Position numbers and translations under genes: made by a program. Shown in pieces: positions 1-7,875 of a stretch of 64,000 nucleotides of DNA. How positions within the stretch are numbered: position 1 is the first letter of the stretch; the number at the start of each line of letters is the position of its first letter. The DNA comes from PFL25 sp046260155 (lineage in GTDB: Bacteria; Chloroflexota; Anaerolineae; Anaerolineales; UBA4823), in the NCBI GenBank assembly GCA_046260155.1, contig JBJYXV010000048.1, forward strand, positions 69,591-133,590, in the 5' to 3' direction. The notes below the pieces were generated by a model that was not told the origin of the DNA, made no database searches, and saw nothing but the letters and a program-made list of their open reading frames with translations.

Positions 1-448
1 TCTTATATGGATTCTGGAAGGGAATACAAACCGTGCGGATCGAATCCGCTTGTGGAGATTCGAGTAGGCGCCAAACAGCCTGGTTGATATGTGCGCATCG
101 ACGGAATGGTGAAGTCGGGCGCAGCTGGACAATTACTTCAGGCTGGTATGCTTCATGGGTTTTCAACCAATCCAGGGCATGCTGAAACACGGGCAAATCC
201 GGTGTATCGTCTTGCGATATCGCTTCAGGACGCAAGAAAGGCACTTCTGCTCCAAAATCCCTGGCTACCTGTGCGATTTCTTCATCATCAGTAGAAACAA
301 CCACGCGCGAGATACTTTCAGCACTCAGACCCGCTGCGATGCTGAAAGCTATCAATGGATAGCCAGCAAACTGCTTGATATTCTTGCGCGGGATGCTTTT
401 AGAGCCACCCCGGGCGGGGATGATCGCCAACACTTCTTGCGTGGTCAC
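1..448 (-). CDS. N-acylneuraminate cytidylyltransferase family protein (partial, C-terminus beyond window)
   Basis: Reading the minus strand from a GTG at 448 gives an open frame to the window edge. Its N-terminus has the CMP-sialic acid synthetase signature IIPARGGSKSIPRKNIK, followed by a VVSTDDEEIAQVA segment and QLRPTSPFR, all typical of NeuA/PseF/NeuA-like enzymes that activate nonulosonic acids with CTP in the cytoplasm. The GTG overlaps the TGA of the upstream dehydrogenase gene by four bases (GTGA), so translation is probably coupled; this overlap decided the start. About 149 residues are visible of a usual ~230. With the NeuB-type synthase at 19-20 kb it argues for a sialic-acid-like sugar in the glycan. 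The exact sugar cannot be told from sequence. Confidence 0.88.
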   Translation of the reverse strand, partial: MTTQEVLAIIPARGGSKSIPRKNIKQFAGYPLIAFSIAAGLSAESISRVVVSTDDEEIAQVARDFGAEVPFLRPEAISQDDTPDLPVFQHALDWLKTHEAYQPEVIVQLRPTSPFRRCAHINQAVWRLLESPQADSIRTVCIPFQNPYK

Positions 449-1311
449 CAGGCAGTCCAACCCCCATCGACAACCAGGTTGCCGCCGGTCATGTAACGTG
501 AGGCGTCAGAAGCAAGGAAGAGCAGTGCTCCATTCATCTCGCTCTTCTCAGCCATTCGACCCAGAACTGCCCGGCTTGAATACGCCTGGATAAAACCCTG
601 ATCATGATCCTTGAAAACACCGCCGGGGGTCAACGCATTCACTCGAATATCTGTACCAGCATAGTATGCAGCCAGGTAGCGGGTTAAACCCAGGATTCCG
701 GCTTTGGTTGTTGAATAATACGCAGGTTTATAAATCTCCGGGTTGTCTTTGGTCTGGTAAATCCTCTGGTCAGGTCCAACCATACCGTAAATGGAACTGA
801 TATTGATAATCACACCTGCCCCCTGAGCTGCCATCAATTTTCCTGCAGCCTGACAACACAGGAATACCCCGGTCAGGTTGACATCCAGAGCACGTTGCCA
901 TTGTCCCAGAGGATAATCTTCAAATTTACTCGCGAGTGGTCGATCAGCATCAGCTTCACCTGGTTTCGATAGTGATCGAGGATCGACTTTTGGGTCAAGG
1001 GCTGCTGCGTTGACCAGAATATCCAGCTGCTTAAATTGATCAAAAGCAAACTGGAACAATTCTTGGACCGAACTTTTCGAAGAAATATCAACCTGAGATG
1101 AAACAGCCCTCAATTCTGATTTCTGCGTTCGAAAACGCTCGTTCAGTGAATCAGCAAGCTTATCTGCCGCAATACCATCAATATCTGCGATGATGGTTAT
1201 CGCTCCTGCTTCGATCAATGTCTGGCAGAATTCTGCACCAAGCAATCCAGCTCCCCCGGTAACAATGGCAACTCGACCTGTCAAGTCGAACAGTCCTGGT
1301 ATGTTTTTCAC
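445..1311 (-). CDS. SDR-family oxidoreductase, PtmA-like
   Basis: A classical short-chain dehydrogenase of 288 residues: nucleotide-binding TGGAGLLG near residue 18, an NISSIYG serine strand, and the catalytic Tyr-x-x-x-Lys as YYSTTKAG, followed by RVNALTPGG. These NAD(P)-dependent enzymes reduce or oxidise sugar or acyl hydroxyl groups. The gene sits between the NeuA-like cytidylyltransferase (4-base overlap) and the sulfate-activation gene, so a role in nonulosonate or glycan precursor synthesis is likely. It resembles the SDRs called PtmA in flagellar legionaminic acid loci, but that link comes from context and general resemblance only; the substrate is unknown. Confidence 0.8.
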   Translation of the reverse strand: MKNIPGLFDLTGRVAIVTGGAGLLGAEFCQTLIEAGAITIIADIDGIAADKLADSLNERFRTQKSELRAVSSQVDISSKSSVQELFQFAFDQFKQLDILVNAAALDPKVDPRSLSKPGEADADRPLASKFEDYPLGQWQRALDVNLTGVFLCCQAAGKLMAAQGAGVIINISSIYGMVGPDQRIYQTKDNPEIYKPAYYSTTKAGILGLTRYLAAYYAGTDIRVNALTPGGVFKDHDQGFIQAYSSRAVLGRMAEKSEMNGALLFLASDASRYMTGGNLVVDGGWTAW

Positions 1312-1318
1312 CGGTCGC

Positions 1319-3115
1319 TTAAACCTCTTCTTCTTCGGCTACCATTAGTTCCTGCTGTTTTTCCCGTCCATCTTTCGAACCGTTTACGCCATCTGGAAGT
1401 AGATATCCACATTCTTCCAGGTAATCGACGATTTTCCTGGCATTCATTTCCGGTGTTTCTTCCACTGTGTGAAGTGTTATTTCAGGGTCGACAGGAACTT
1501 CATAGGGATCATCGACCCCAGTAAATCCCTGAATCTGACCACGCCGGGCTCGAGCGTATAAACCTTTCACATCTCTCTCTTCACAAACTTCAATCGGGGT
1601 ATCCACAAAAATCTCCACAAAACGATTTTCACCCACCATCTTGCGTACCTCATTACGAGTCGTGCGGTAAGGACTGATTGCCGCAGCAATTACGATGCCG
1701 CCCTGTCTGGCAATTTCGCCAGCCACAAACCCTATGCGCAGGATGTTTGTATCCCGATCCTCGCGGCTGAAACCAAGACCTTTCGATAAATGCGTCCGCA
1801 CAACATCTCCATCTAACAGGGTTACCTGCCGACCGCGCTCGAGAAGGAAAGAGGTTAATATCTCTGCAGTTGTTGATTTCCCAGATCCGCTCAACCCCGT
1901 AAACCACAAACACAATCCTTGTTCGTGCCTGGGTGGGTACATTTTTTGTAAGATCTCTGCTGTTTCTCGTCTTGTGAACCATTCCGGGAGCAATTCCCCT
2001 TTAGCCAGATAATCATCCCGTACCTGGGTACCTGAAATTGAAAAGATGTGTGCATCCTCAGGAACTTGCGAGCGCTGTTCGTAACGATCTTCATCAGCCA
2101 GGTATACTAATTCCTTAAATTCAATTGGCAGCACACCAATTTCCTCGCCATATTGGGCCAGCATTAACTGTGCCTCATATGGTCCATAAAACGGGTTCCC
2201 ATTGCTATCCTTCCCGGGACCGGCATGGTCGCGACCGATAATGAAATGAGTGGCTCCATAGTTCCTGCGAATAATTGCATGCCACAGTGCTTCACGGGGT
2301 CCTGCCATGCGCATCGCCAGGGGGATTAAACTCAATAAGGTCCGTTGTGGATCGTAATATTGATCCACCATGGTCCTGTATACACGCACGCGCGTGTAGT
2401 GATCGACATCTCCAGGCTTGGTTAATCCAACTACCGGGTGGATTAGCAGGCTGCCATCGATTTCCTCGGCAGCCCGCTTAGTCAGTTCCTCATGGATGCG
2501 ATGCATGGGGTTTCGGGTTTGAAAAGCTACCACGTTATTATTACCCAGGGCTGTAAGATGCTCACGGGTCTGGATAGGGGGTTTCCGCAGGTCAATAAAA
2601 TCATGGTACTTGGGTAAATCGATCACCTTCAATGCGCCAGAAATATACACATTTCCCCAGGTGTTCATTTCTGAGACCAGCGGGTGGCGAGGATCCGTTG
2701 TCCCCAAGGCGAGCCGAGCCTCCCGGAGCCGATCCCAGTGATACACCTCTTCAATCTGCATCACCGCGATCGTATTATTGCGTGAATCGCTCAAGGTAAT
2801 CTCTTCTCCCCAGCTGGGCAGCGCTGCCTCATCAACAGGCAAAGTCACCGGAATTGGGAATAAGATGCCGTTTGTTAGACGCATTTCAGTAAGCACTTTT
2901 TCGTAATCTGCTTTTCCCATGAAACGATCCAACGGAGAAAAAGCACCGGTTGCCAGCAGCTCAAGATCGCACAGCGCACGTTGTGATATCTGCAGCGATG
3001 GTAAATGGCTTGATTTTTCAAGCAATTCTTCCCTTTCTTCTCCCTTCACCACAAGATCAATCAGCTCGCCACCATAAGGCGTGATCAATTCAGCTTCCTT
3101 TTTCTTATTACTCAT
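1319..3115 (-). CDS. sat/cysC: Bifunctional sulfate adenylyltransferase / adenylylsulfate kinase (PAPS synthase)
   Basis: A fusion of ATP sulfurylase (about residues 1-395) and APS kinase (about 400-575). The sulfurylase half shows QTRNPMHRIHEE (residues 199-210) and GRDHAGPGKD (294-303), which bind ATP and sulfate. The kinase half shows the P-loop GLSGSGKST (407-415) and the DGDVVR segment. Together they make APS and then PAPS, the sulfate donor. No APS or PAPS reductase gene is visible here, whereas a PAPS-type sulfotransferase lies at 12.2-13.3 kb, so sulfation of the locus glycan is the likely use rather than cysteine synthesis. A Shine-Dalgarno AAGGAG lies nine bases before the ATG. A roughly 25-residue acidic tail follows the kinase domain. 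Confidence 0.95.
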   Translation of the reverse strand: MSNKKKEAELITPYGGELIDLVVKGEEREELLEKSSHLPSLQISQRALCDLELLATGAFSPLDRFMGKADYEKVLTEMRLTNGILFPIPVTLPVDEAALPSWGEEITLSDSRNNTIAVMQIEEVYHWDRLREARLALGTTDPRHPLVSEMNTWGNVYISGALKVIDLPKYHDFIDLRKPPIQTREHLTALGNNNVVAFQTRNPMHRIHEELTKRAAEEIDGSLLIHPVVGLTKPGDVDHYTRVRVYRTMVDQYYDPQRTLLSLIPLAMRMAGPREALWHAIIRRNYGATHFIIGRDHAGPGKDSNGNPFYGPYEAQLMLAQYGEEIGVLPIEFKELVYLADEDRYEQRSQVPEDAHIFSISGTQVRDDYLAKGELLPEWFTRRETAEILQKMYPPRHEQGLCLWFTGLSGSGKSTTAEILTSFLLERGRQVTLLDGDVVRTHLSKGLGFSREDRDTNILRIGFVAGEIARQGGIVIAAAISPYRTTRNEVRKMVGENRFVEIFVDTPIEVCEERDVKGLYARARRGQIQGFTGVDDPYEVPVDPEITLHTVEETPEMNARKIVDYLEECGYLLPDGVNGSKDGREKQQELMVAEEEEV

Positions 3116-3415
3116 TCAATAATGCTCCTTAGTTGATCGTATTCGATCAGGAATTCATCTGACTCGTATTGTCAGTCATTAGAGAGATATAATGTTTCAA
3201 TAATTTTTTGAAGGATACTAAATTCAATTTCTCCCCACGATCCAAACAGCCCAAAACTTTAGATTTTGGGTTTCCCTTTGATGCTGGTAAATCCTAACTT
3301 TCATCTCGGAGCGGGGCTATTCACTTTCACTGAGAAGAAACAAAAATCATGAATACGATCCCCTTCTTGCCAGTTTAAACCGATAATTCGGATCGGATGA
3401 ACTCTTTCGAGAAAA
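3116..3415. other. 300-base intergenic region upstream of the PAPS synthase gene
   Basis: No gene is supported here. Immediately upstream of the Shine-Dalgarno of sat/cysC are two short palindromes with the shared core CGTATT (3134-3149 and 3159-3178). Farther up is a 7-base inverted repeat with a 7-base loop (3250-3256 with 3264-3270, CCCAAAA/TTTTGGG). A -10-like TATATC lies near 3187-3193 on the minus strand, but without a convincing -35. The length and the palindromes suggest that sat/cysC has its own regulated promoter. Confidence 0.5.
3134..3149. promoter_or_regulatory. Perfect palindrome next to the sat/cysC ribosome binding site
   Basis: TGATCG-TATT-CGATCA is a 6-4-6 perfect inverted repeat ending just before the Shine-Dalgarno of sat/cysC. 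A looser palindrome, CTGAC-N7-GTCAG, lies ten bases further upstream (3159-3175) and also contains CGTATT. They could form an operator pair or a small RNA hairpin near the ribosome binding site. No regulator can be assigned. Confidence 0.35.
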
Positions 3416-4960
3416 TTATTTGACCTCATCCAGTCTTGAGAGCAGCTCTACCCTTAAATCACCTGCAAGAGTGTTTGATTCTGAGTAAAGATCCTCCATT
3501 TCCTCAGGGTCATTCACCAAATCATACATTTCATACTCGTTATCAAAGCCATCATAGCCCCGATAATAGATTAATTTGTGATTGTCCCTCACCATTGCGA
3601 TAGTACCTTTAACAATTGGGCCGTTCTTTGGATTACTTTTCGCATCCATGATAAATATATTTCGATCGCCCTCGGTTTTCTGGTCAGATGTCCTCGGAAG
3701 CACTCTTCCATCACTCCACTCGGGAGGTTCCTGTCCAACCATCGTGCTCACTGTAGGCAAAACATCAGCAGCACTGGTCGGAGTGTGGATATCTTCACGA
3801 TTTTCCTGACCGGCATAATGTATGACTAAGGGAATATGAGACAGAGGGTCAAATAAGGTAGGGGTCACATGCTCGGATATACCTCTTTCGAACATCTCTC
3901 CATGGTCAGAAGTAAAAATGATGTTCGTATTTTCCATAAAACCTTGCTGCTCCAATGAGTCAACTAGGCGACCAAATTCCGAATCCACGTATAAGATATA
4001 TTCATCGTACCACCGGCGCTTTTGCTGTAAATATTTTTCAGAATGTCCTTCGGTGAATACATGTTCCGGTTTGCTGATTGGCGCCCAGCCATCCCGAAAC
4101 ACGCGCACAAATTCCTTTCGGGTATTGTATGGCTCATGTGGAGGGAGAAAGTGAAAATAACCAAGGAATGGATTTTCATTCGTGGTTATCGAGTCTCGCA
4201 CCCAATCTATTGCATCCTCCAGTAGGTATACAAAAGGTCCTGCGTTAGCCGAAGGAAGTCCACGGGGAAATGAATCCCGATACTGAAAGACAACATCTCC
4301 TTTCTTCCATTCTCTCCACACCCGGTGAGCTGCTGAAAGGAAGAGTGAACTTGGGAGTTGTATATCTTTGCCTGGCTCACCACGTGCAATTGTCCGTTCT
4401 CCCAAGTATGCCGCATCGTAATCATTTCGGAAGATGCCGTTTGCGAGCAGGTGGTTATTAAATAGACATAACTCCTTGGTTTCCTTGAGCACTTCTAAAT
4501 CACCCTCAAATTGGTGTAGCAGCATTGAGGCGAGATTGTTATGGGTAAAAGTCATGCGGGTATAGTTCTTCCCGGCCAGGAGATTGAAAATATTCCTCTT
4601 CTCATATTCTTTCGCTACAGTTGCGTATAAGTGGTAGGCTTTACTTGTCCAGGGATACGTCCCAGTGAGAAGCGTTGCAGTACCAGGTGAGGTAAAACTA
4701 CCTCCAGCATAATGCCGGTGATACACTGTGGATTTTTCAGCAAATTTGGCTAGATTTGGCATATTCTGCCGGTAATATCCTAATAAAGAGACATTCGTAG
4801 CGGAAAGCGCATCGAAAACTATCACCAGGATATTCGGAGCCCCTGTATTCTGCTGAAAGAATGCCTGTGAAGGGGATGCCGATACATCCGCCGCTACCTT
4901 AAGAAGTGGCAGTGCTGCCATCATTTTGATAAATTCACGTCGACTGATGTTATTACTCAT
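3416..4960 (-). CDS. Tat-exported sulfatase-superfamily protein with Thr at the usual nucleophile position
   Basis: The 514-residue protein starts with a twin-arginine signal (SRREFIK at residues 6-12, then a hydrophobic stretch ending in VSAS), so it is exported folded. The alkaline-phosphatase/sulfatase fold is seen in ILVIVFDALSA (metal Asp50), GSFTSPGTATLLTG and IIFTSDHGEMFERG (metal-binding Asp-His). True sulfatases have Cys/Ser-x-Pro-x-Arg at the nucleophile; here the aligned residues are T90-S-P-G-T94, so a formylglycine cannot form and the arginine is missing. Thr nucleophiles occur in phosphoglycerol/phosphoethanolamine transferases of the same fold. It may therefore be a phosphotransferase or phosphodiesterase acting on cell-surface glycan. 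The gene is followed by sat/cysC after 300 bases. Confidence 0.8.
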   Translation of the reverse strand: MSNNISRREFIKMMAALPLLKVAADVSASPSQAFFQQNTGAPNILVIVFDALSATNVSLLGYYRQNMPNLAKFAEKSTVYHRHYAGGSFTSPGTATLLTGTYPWTSKAYHLYATVAKEYEKRNIFNLLAGKNYTRMTFTHNNLASMLLHQFEGDLEVLKETKELCLFNNHLLANGIFRNDYDAAYLGERTIARGEPGKDIQLPSSLFLSAAHRVWREWKKGDVVFQYRDSFPRGLPSANAGPFVYLLEDAIDWVRDSITTNENPFLGYFHFLPPHEPYNTRKEFVRVFRDGWAPISKPEHVFTEGHSEKYLQQKRRWYDEYILYVDSEFGRLVDSLEQQGFMENTNIIFTSDHGEMFERGISEHVTPTLFDPLSHIPLVIHYAGQENREDIHTPTSAADVLPTVSTMVGQEPPEWSDGRVLPRTSDQKTEGDRNIFIMDAKSNPKNGPIVKGTIAMVRDNHKLIYYRGYDGFDNEYEMYDLVNDPEEMEDLYSESNTLAGDLRVELLSRLDEVK

Positions 4961-5012
4961 AATCTGTAAAAAAACCTTCCATTACAAAAATCTAACTAGA
5001 ACCCAAACATTT

Positions 5013-5552
5013 TCACGTAATATTTCTAATCAAAACCACAATAACTGCCAGGATGTCAATCGCAAGATAAACAGCTGAAAGTGTGGTCAAGAAACCGGCT
5101 ATCGATTCCAGGATAGATGCTAATCGGTTAAAAAAATAAAGGATCACCCAGCTGACCAGGATGATTCCGATCAAAATCAGTAGGAATTTGCCAAATTCTC
5201 TTACAGGCCAGATCCCATAATTCTCACCATAAAAGTGAGCAAAAAACATGCCCAGTGTTGCCAGTAAAGCTGCCATACTACCCATAGCAACAAATTTATC
5301 CCGGAAAAATTTTTTGGGGAGGATAACTGCAAGGATAATTAAACCAATCAGGAATAATAGACTCTCGAACAATGCAAACGCCAACGAGTAAGAGATGATG
5401 CCGATCATTTCCCAAATAGTCCGGGATAAAATCATGGAAGGCACAGTCCAGAGGACGGTTACAATTGCCCACACATTAACTAAGAATAAAATGCTGGAAA
5501 ACGTCAGCCAGGTATCTGCTTTTGATGGGAATAAAGATTTAAAGGTAGCCAA
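5013..5552 (-). CDS. Multi-pass membrane protein of unknown function
   Basis: The 179-residue product is almost entirely hydrophobic, with about five predicted membrane segments (near residues 17-38, 50-78, 88-108, 122-142 and 148-175) and short charged loops such as LPKKFFRDKF. No family was recognised. It overlaps the end of the alkaline-phosphatase-fold gene upstream by 14 bases, so the two are probably translated together and may act as a pair at the membrane. It could anchor or serve as the membrane partner of the neighbouring phosphohydrolases; this is inference from position only. Confidence 0.65.
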   Translation of the reverse strand: MATFKSLFPSKADTWLTFSSILFLVNVWAIVTVLWTVPSMILSRTIWEMIGIISYSLAFALFESLLFLIGLIILAVILPKKFFRDKFVAMGSMAALLATLGMFFAHFYGENYGIWPVREFGKFLLILIGIILVSWVILYFFNRLASILESIAGFLTTLSAVYLAIDILAVIVVLIRNIT

Positions 5553-7374
5553 GACTTTTCAACCTCTCTTCCAGCATTTCTTGATCTTCATCGCTGATGG
5601 ATGGCGGAGGCATCGAAACGCCACCTTCTACTTCTTCTCCGGTCGCCAGCACCGGAAAATCATGGTATGACGGTTGAGGGTAATTACCCAATCCTTGATT
5701 GCAGAATATTACTCCCGGTACAGCCTTGGGATCAATGCAATGATCAGCATTCCAATGATCAAGGTTCTTTTCCAAGGGTGTTTTTTCCCATTCTCCCAGG
5801 CCTGTTTGCGGGGAAGCTCGAAAACCAGGTGCATATCCAACGAGCAGATCTGGACCAAACTCCGTAAGTGGACCAGATAACGCTTCTGAATTTAGTGACA
5901 CACTATCGACAATTTGCTTACCATTATTATCTTTCCAGGCTAGCAAGTTCTCTTTGATCTGGCTTGTCAGCTGTTCAACCTGATCTCCATCAACAATACC
6001 CTGGCCTTCCCTACCCCTACGATTCAAATAAATACTGTTCAATCCCAAACCATAAGCCTGGCTTGAATTCCAATCCACATCTTTCAGCTTCCCTGATTCG
6101 CGTTCTTCTCTTGATCGCAGATAGCCATTTTCTATCATCCAGCGGTTTAGATGAACTTTTTGATCAAAATTTGAGAAGCCGTGATCCGATACAACCAATA
6201 AGCGAAACCTATCCTGACCCTTCACCTGGAGCACATCTGTGACCCGTCCCACAAGACTGTCCAGCTTGATATACCAGCTTTCAATAATATCCGGGCGATC
6301 ACGCCAAAACATGTGTTGGATACGATCAAGGGAGTCGAAAACACACGCCAAAACACCTTCATCAAATTCTGATAGCTGGTGCATGAAAATACGCTCGCGT
6401 GAAGCAAAAATCGAATCACACAGCTCCAGGAATTGATCATCATCCATACATCCATCTTCTAGACCGGTTGTATCTTGAGGCCATCCAATGGTCAGGTAGG
6501 GTCCATTTGTCTTCCAGTTATTTTTCACGAAATTAGGCGGTACAGCGTAATGCCAGGGTGAGTGTAGCGGGTCAATCTGTAAAGGTAAGAAATACAGGCT
6601 GACATCGGGTTCCAGACAGGTCAGAATGACCTGTGTTAAGGCATGCACCTTCACAAAGGTCCCCATCTTGAATGACAAGCCAAAGATAGGACTCCACTTC
6701 CCCAATTGAAGGGCAAACTTGTGATCGCCAATGAATAATTCGGCTGACTCGTTATCCAGCTTTTCAAGCTCAAAAGTAACAAATGAAGATTCTTCGCCTT
6801 TACGTTTTGCCTTACGGGGACCTTCAAGATATGCCCGGAACCGGCCCGACTTTGATTTTTCAAGAGAAAGGACCGGTGTTTTTCGCGTCCCCTGTTCAAC
6901 ATCCCCTCGGGTGGAGAAATATGTGCCCACACCTAATCTGCCAAGGATATCTGGTGTACCCAGACCTGGGATAGATTTGACCAGCGAATCAAGCCGGGCT
7001 GGAAACGTTGCTGGCCAGAACAAGCTGATCGCTGGGTAACCCTTCTTGGCAGCATGGTCGAACAATGTCTGGGCAGAAGTGGGTGGAGCGAATTGAACAC
7101 CACCTATACCTTTCTTGGTTGGCAAGAGCGAGACGTAAGGAGTATAAGTCTTGGGTTCCCGGTGAACGAAATCAAAAATGCCATGACCACCAGGGTTAAG
7201 TCCAGTCGCAATGCTTGTCCAGGATACTTCGCTTTGTGGGGGATTGCTGATTTCAAAGCGCCGATATCCATCGATTGATAGAAAACGGGCCAAGTTGGGC
7301 AGCTTCCCTTTCTGCAGCAGTGCTTCAAAAAAGGTGGGATCAAAGGCATCAAACCCCAAAATTACAGTTTTCAT
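5539..7374 (-). CDS. AlkP-superfamily phosphohydrolase/phosphomutase (COG3379-like)
   Basis: This 611-residue protein has the features of the type I phosphodiesterase branch of the alkaline phosphatase superfamily: N-terminal VILGFDAFDP with a metal-binding Asp9, the nucleophile region SWTSIATGLNPGGHGIFDF (from residue 51), VFDSLDRIQHMFWR, and the metal site VVSDHGF. It has no obvious signal peptide. Family members hydrolyse or transfer phosphate esters, but the substrate of this group is unknown. The gene lies between a small YIDPNTGG-motif membrane protein upstream and a five-helix membrane protein that overlaps its end, forming a compact three-gene unit inside the polysaccharide locus. Confidence 0.88.
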   Translation of the reverse strand: MKTVILGFDAFDPTFFEALLQKGKLPNLARFLSIDGYRRFEISNPPQSEVSWTSIATGLNPGGHGIFDFVHREPKTYTPYVSLLPTKKGIGGVQFAPPTSAQTLFDHAAKKGYPAISLFWPATFPARLDSLVKSIPGLGTPDILGRLGVGTYFSTRGDVEQGTRKTPVLSLEKSKSGRFRAYLEGPRKAKRKGEESSFVTFELEKLDNESAELFIGDHKFALQLGKWSPIFGLSFKMGTFVKVHALTQVILTCLEPDVSLYFLPLQIDPLHSPWHYAVPPNFVKNNWKTNGPYLTIGWPQDTTGLEDGCMDDDQFLELCDSIFASRERIFMHQLSEFDEGVLACVFDSLDRIQHMFWRDRPDIIESWYIKLDSLVGRVTDVLQVKGQDRFRLLVVSDHGFSNFDQKVHLNRWMIENGYLRSREERESGKLKDVDWNSSQAYGLGLNSIYLNRRGREGQGIVDGDQVEQLTSQIKENLLAWKDNNGKQIVDSVSLNSEALSGPLTEFGPDLLVGYAPGFRASPQTGLGEWEKTPLEKNLDHWNADHCIDPKAVPGVIFCNQGLGNYPQPSYHDFPVLATGEEVEGGVSMPPPSISDEDQEMLEERLKSLGYL

Positions 7375-7401
7375 AGGAATTTTCTTAAACCCAAAGAATG
7401 A

Positions 7402-7665
7402 TCAATCGTTATCTTCTTGATCATCAGGAACATCAGCATTCTCACTATCCTCATCCTGCGTGCGACGCCGCATGCGGTAATAAAACCCCTTAATCTTGCC
7501 GGAGAATAGGAGCAGCGCCCCAGAGATGACCCCAAATAAGACAGCCAATATCTGAAAGAGCATACCTCCAGTGTTAGGATCGATGTATGCCGGAATAATA
7601 AATTTCATTCCCATCACGCTTGACCCTGCGCGAATTCCAAGCGATAAAACGTTTAATATTGTCAT
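7402..7665 (-). CDS. Small membrane protein with YIDPNTGG motif
   Basis: An 87-residue protein with a short N-terminal part, the segment AYIDPNTGGMLFQI, one strong membrane helix (LAVLFGVISGALLLF), a basic stretch (KIKGFYYRMRRR) and a very acidic C-terminal tail. The Y-(I/L)-D-P-x-(T/S)-G motif before a single helix is, from memory, a recurrent feature of small membrane proteins found next to AlkP-fold enzymes; its role is not known. The ATG at 7665 was chosen because AAAGGA lies about eight bases upstream; an internal ATG at 7614 lacks a comparable site. It lies 27 bases before the phosphohydrolase gene, so co-expression is likely. Confidence 0.7.
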   Translation of the reverse strand: MTILNVLSLGIRAGSSVMGMKFIIPAYIDPNTGGMLFQILAVLFGVISGALLLFSGKIKGFYYRMRRRTQDEDSENADVPDDQEDND

Positions 7666-7721
7666 TCCATATTTCCTTTAGCAATCTGCACTATATGATT
7701 TCGGTTTATATTTCCATTCTA

Positions 7722-7737
7722 ATTTCGTTATCGAAAT
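7722..7737. promoter_or_regulatory. Perfect palindrome upstream of the small YIDPNTGG gene
   Basis: ATTTCG-TTAT-CGAAAT is a 6-4-6 perfect inverted repeat about 57 bases upstream of the ATG at 7665, in the 210-base gap between two membrane-protein genes. It has the same TCG-N4-CGA core as the palindrome before sat/cysC. It may be an operator for the three-gene phosphohydrolase unit. Nothing else was recognised in 7666-7875. Confidence 0.3.
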
Positions 7738-7875
7738 ACCACATACACCCGTCACCAAAAATCCGAATGATATTTTATTATAGGCGCTTTAATTCAGCAA
7801 CCATTCTAGATTAGATAAATTTAATCAGGCGAAATAAGTTATTCATCCAATGGATAATGTTTGAAGGAACGCATG

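Noticed and set aside
873..1091. Many open frames antisense to, or out of frame within, the main genes (for example 873-1091, 1653-1982, 22565-22984)
   Set aside because: They overlap well-supported genes with clear family motifs, lack ribosome sites and show biased, non-protein-like composition.
3250..3270. CCCAAAA-N7-TTTTGGG as terminator of the sulfatase-like gene
   Set aside because: AT-rich weak stem with no U-run following on either strand; kept only as an inverted repeat.
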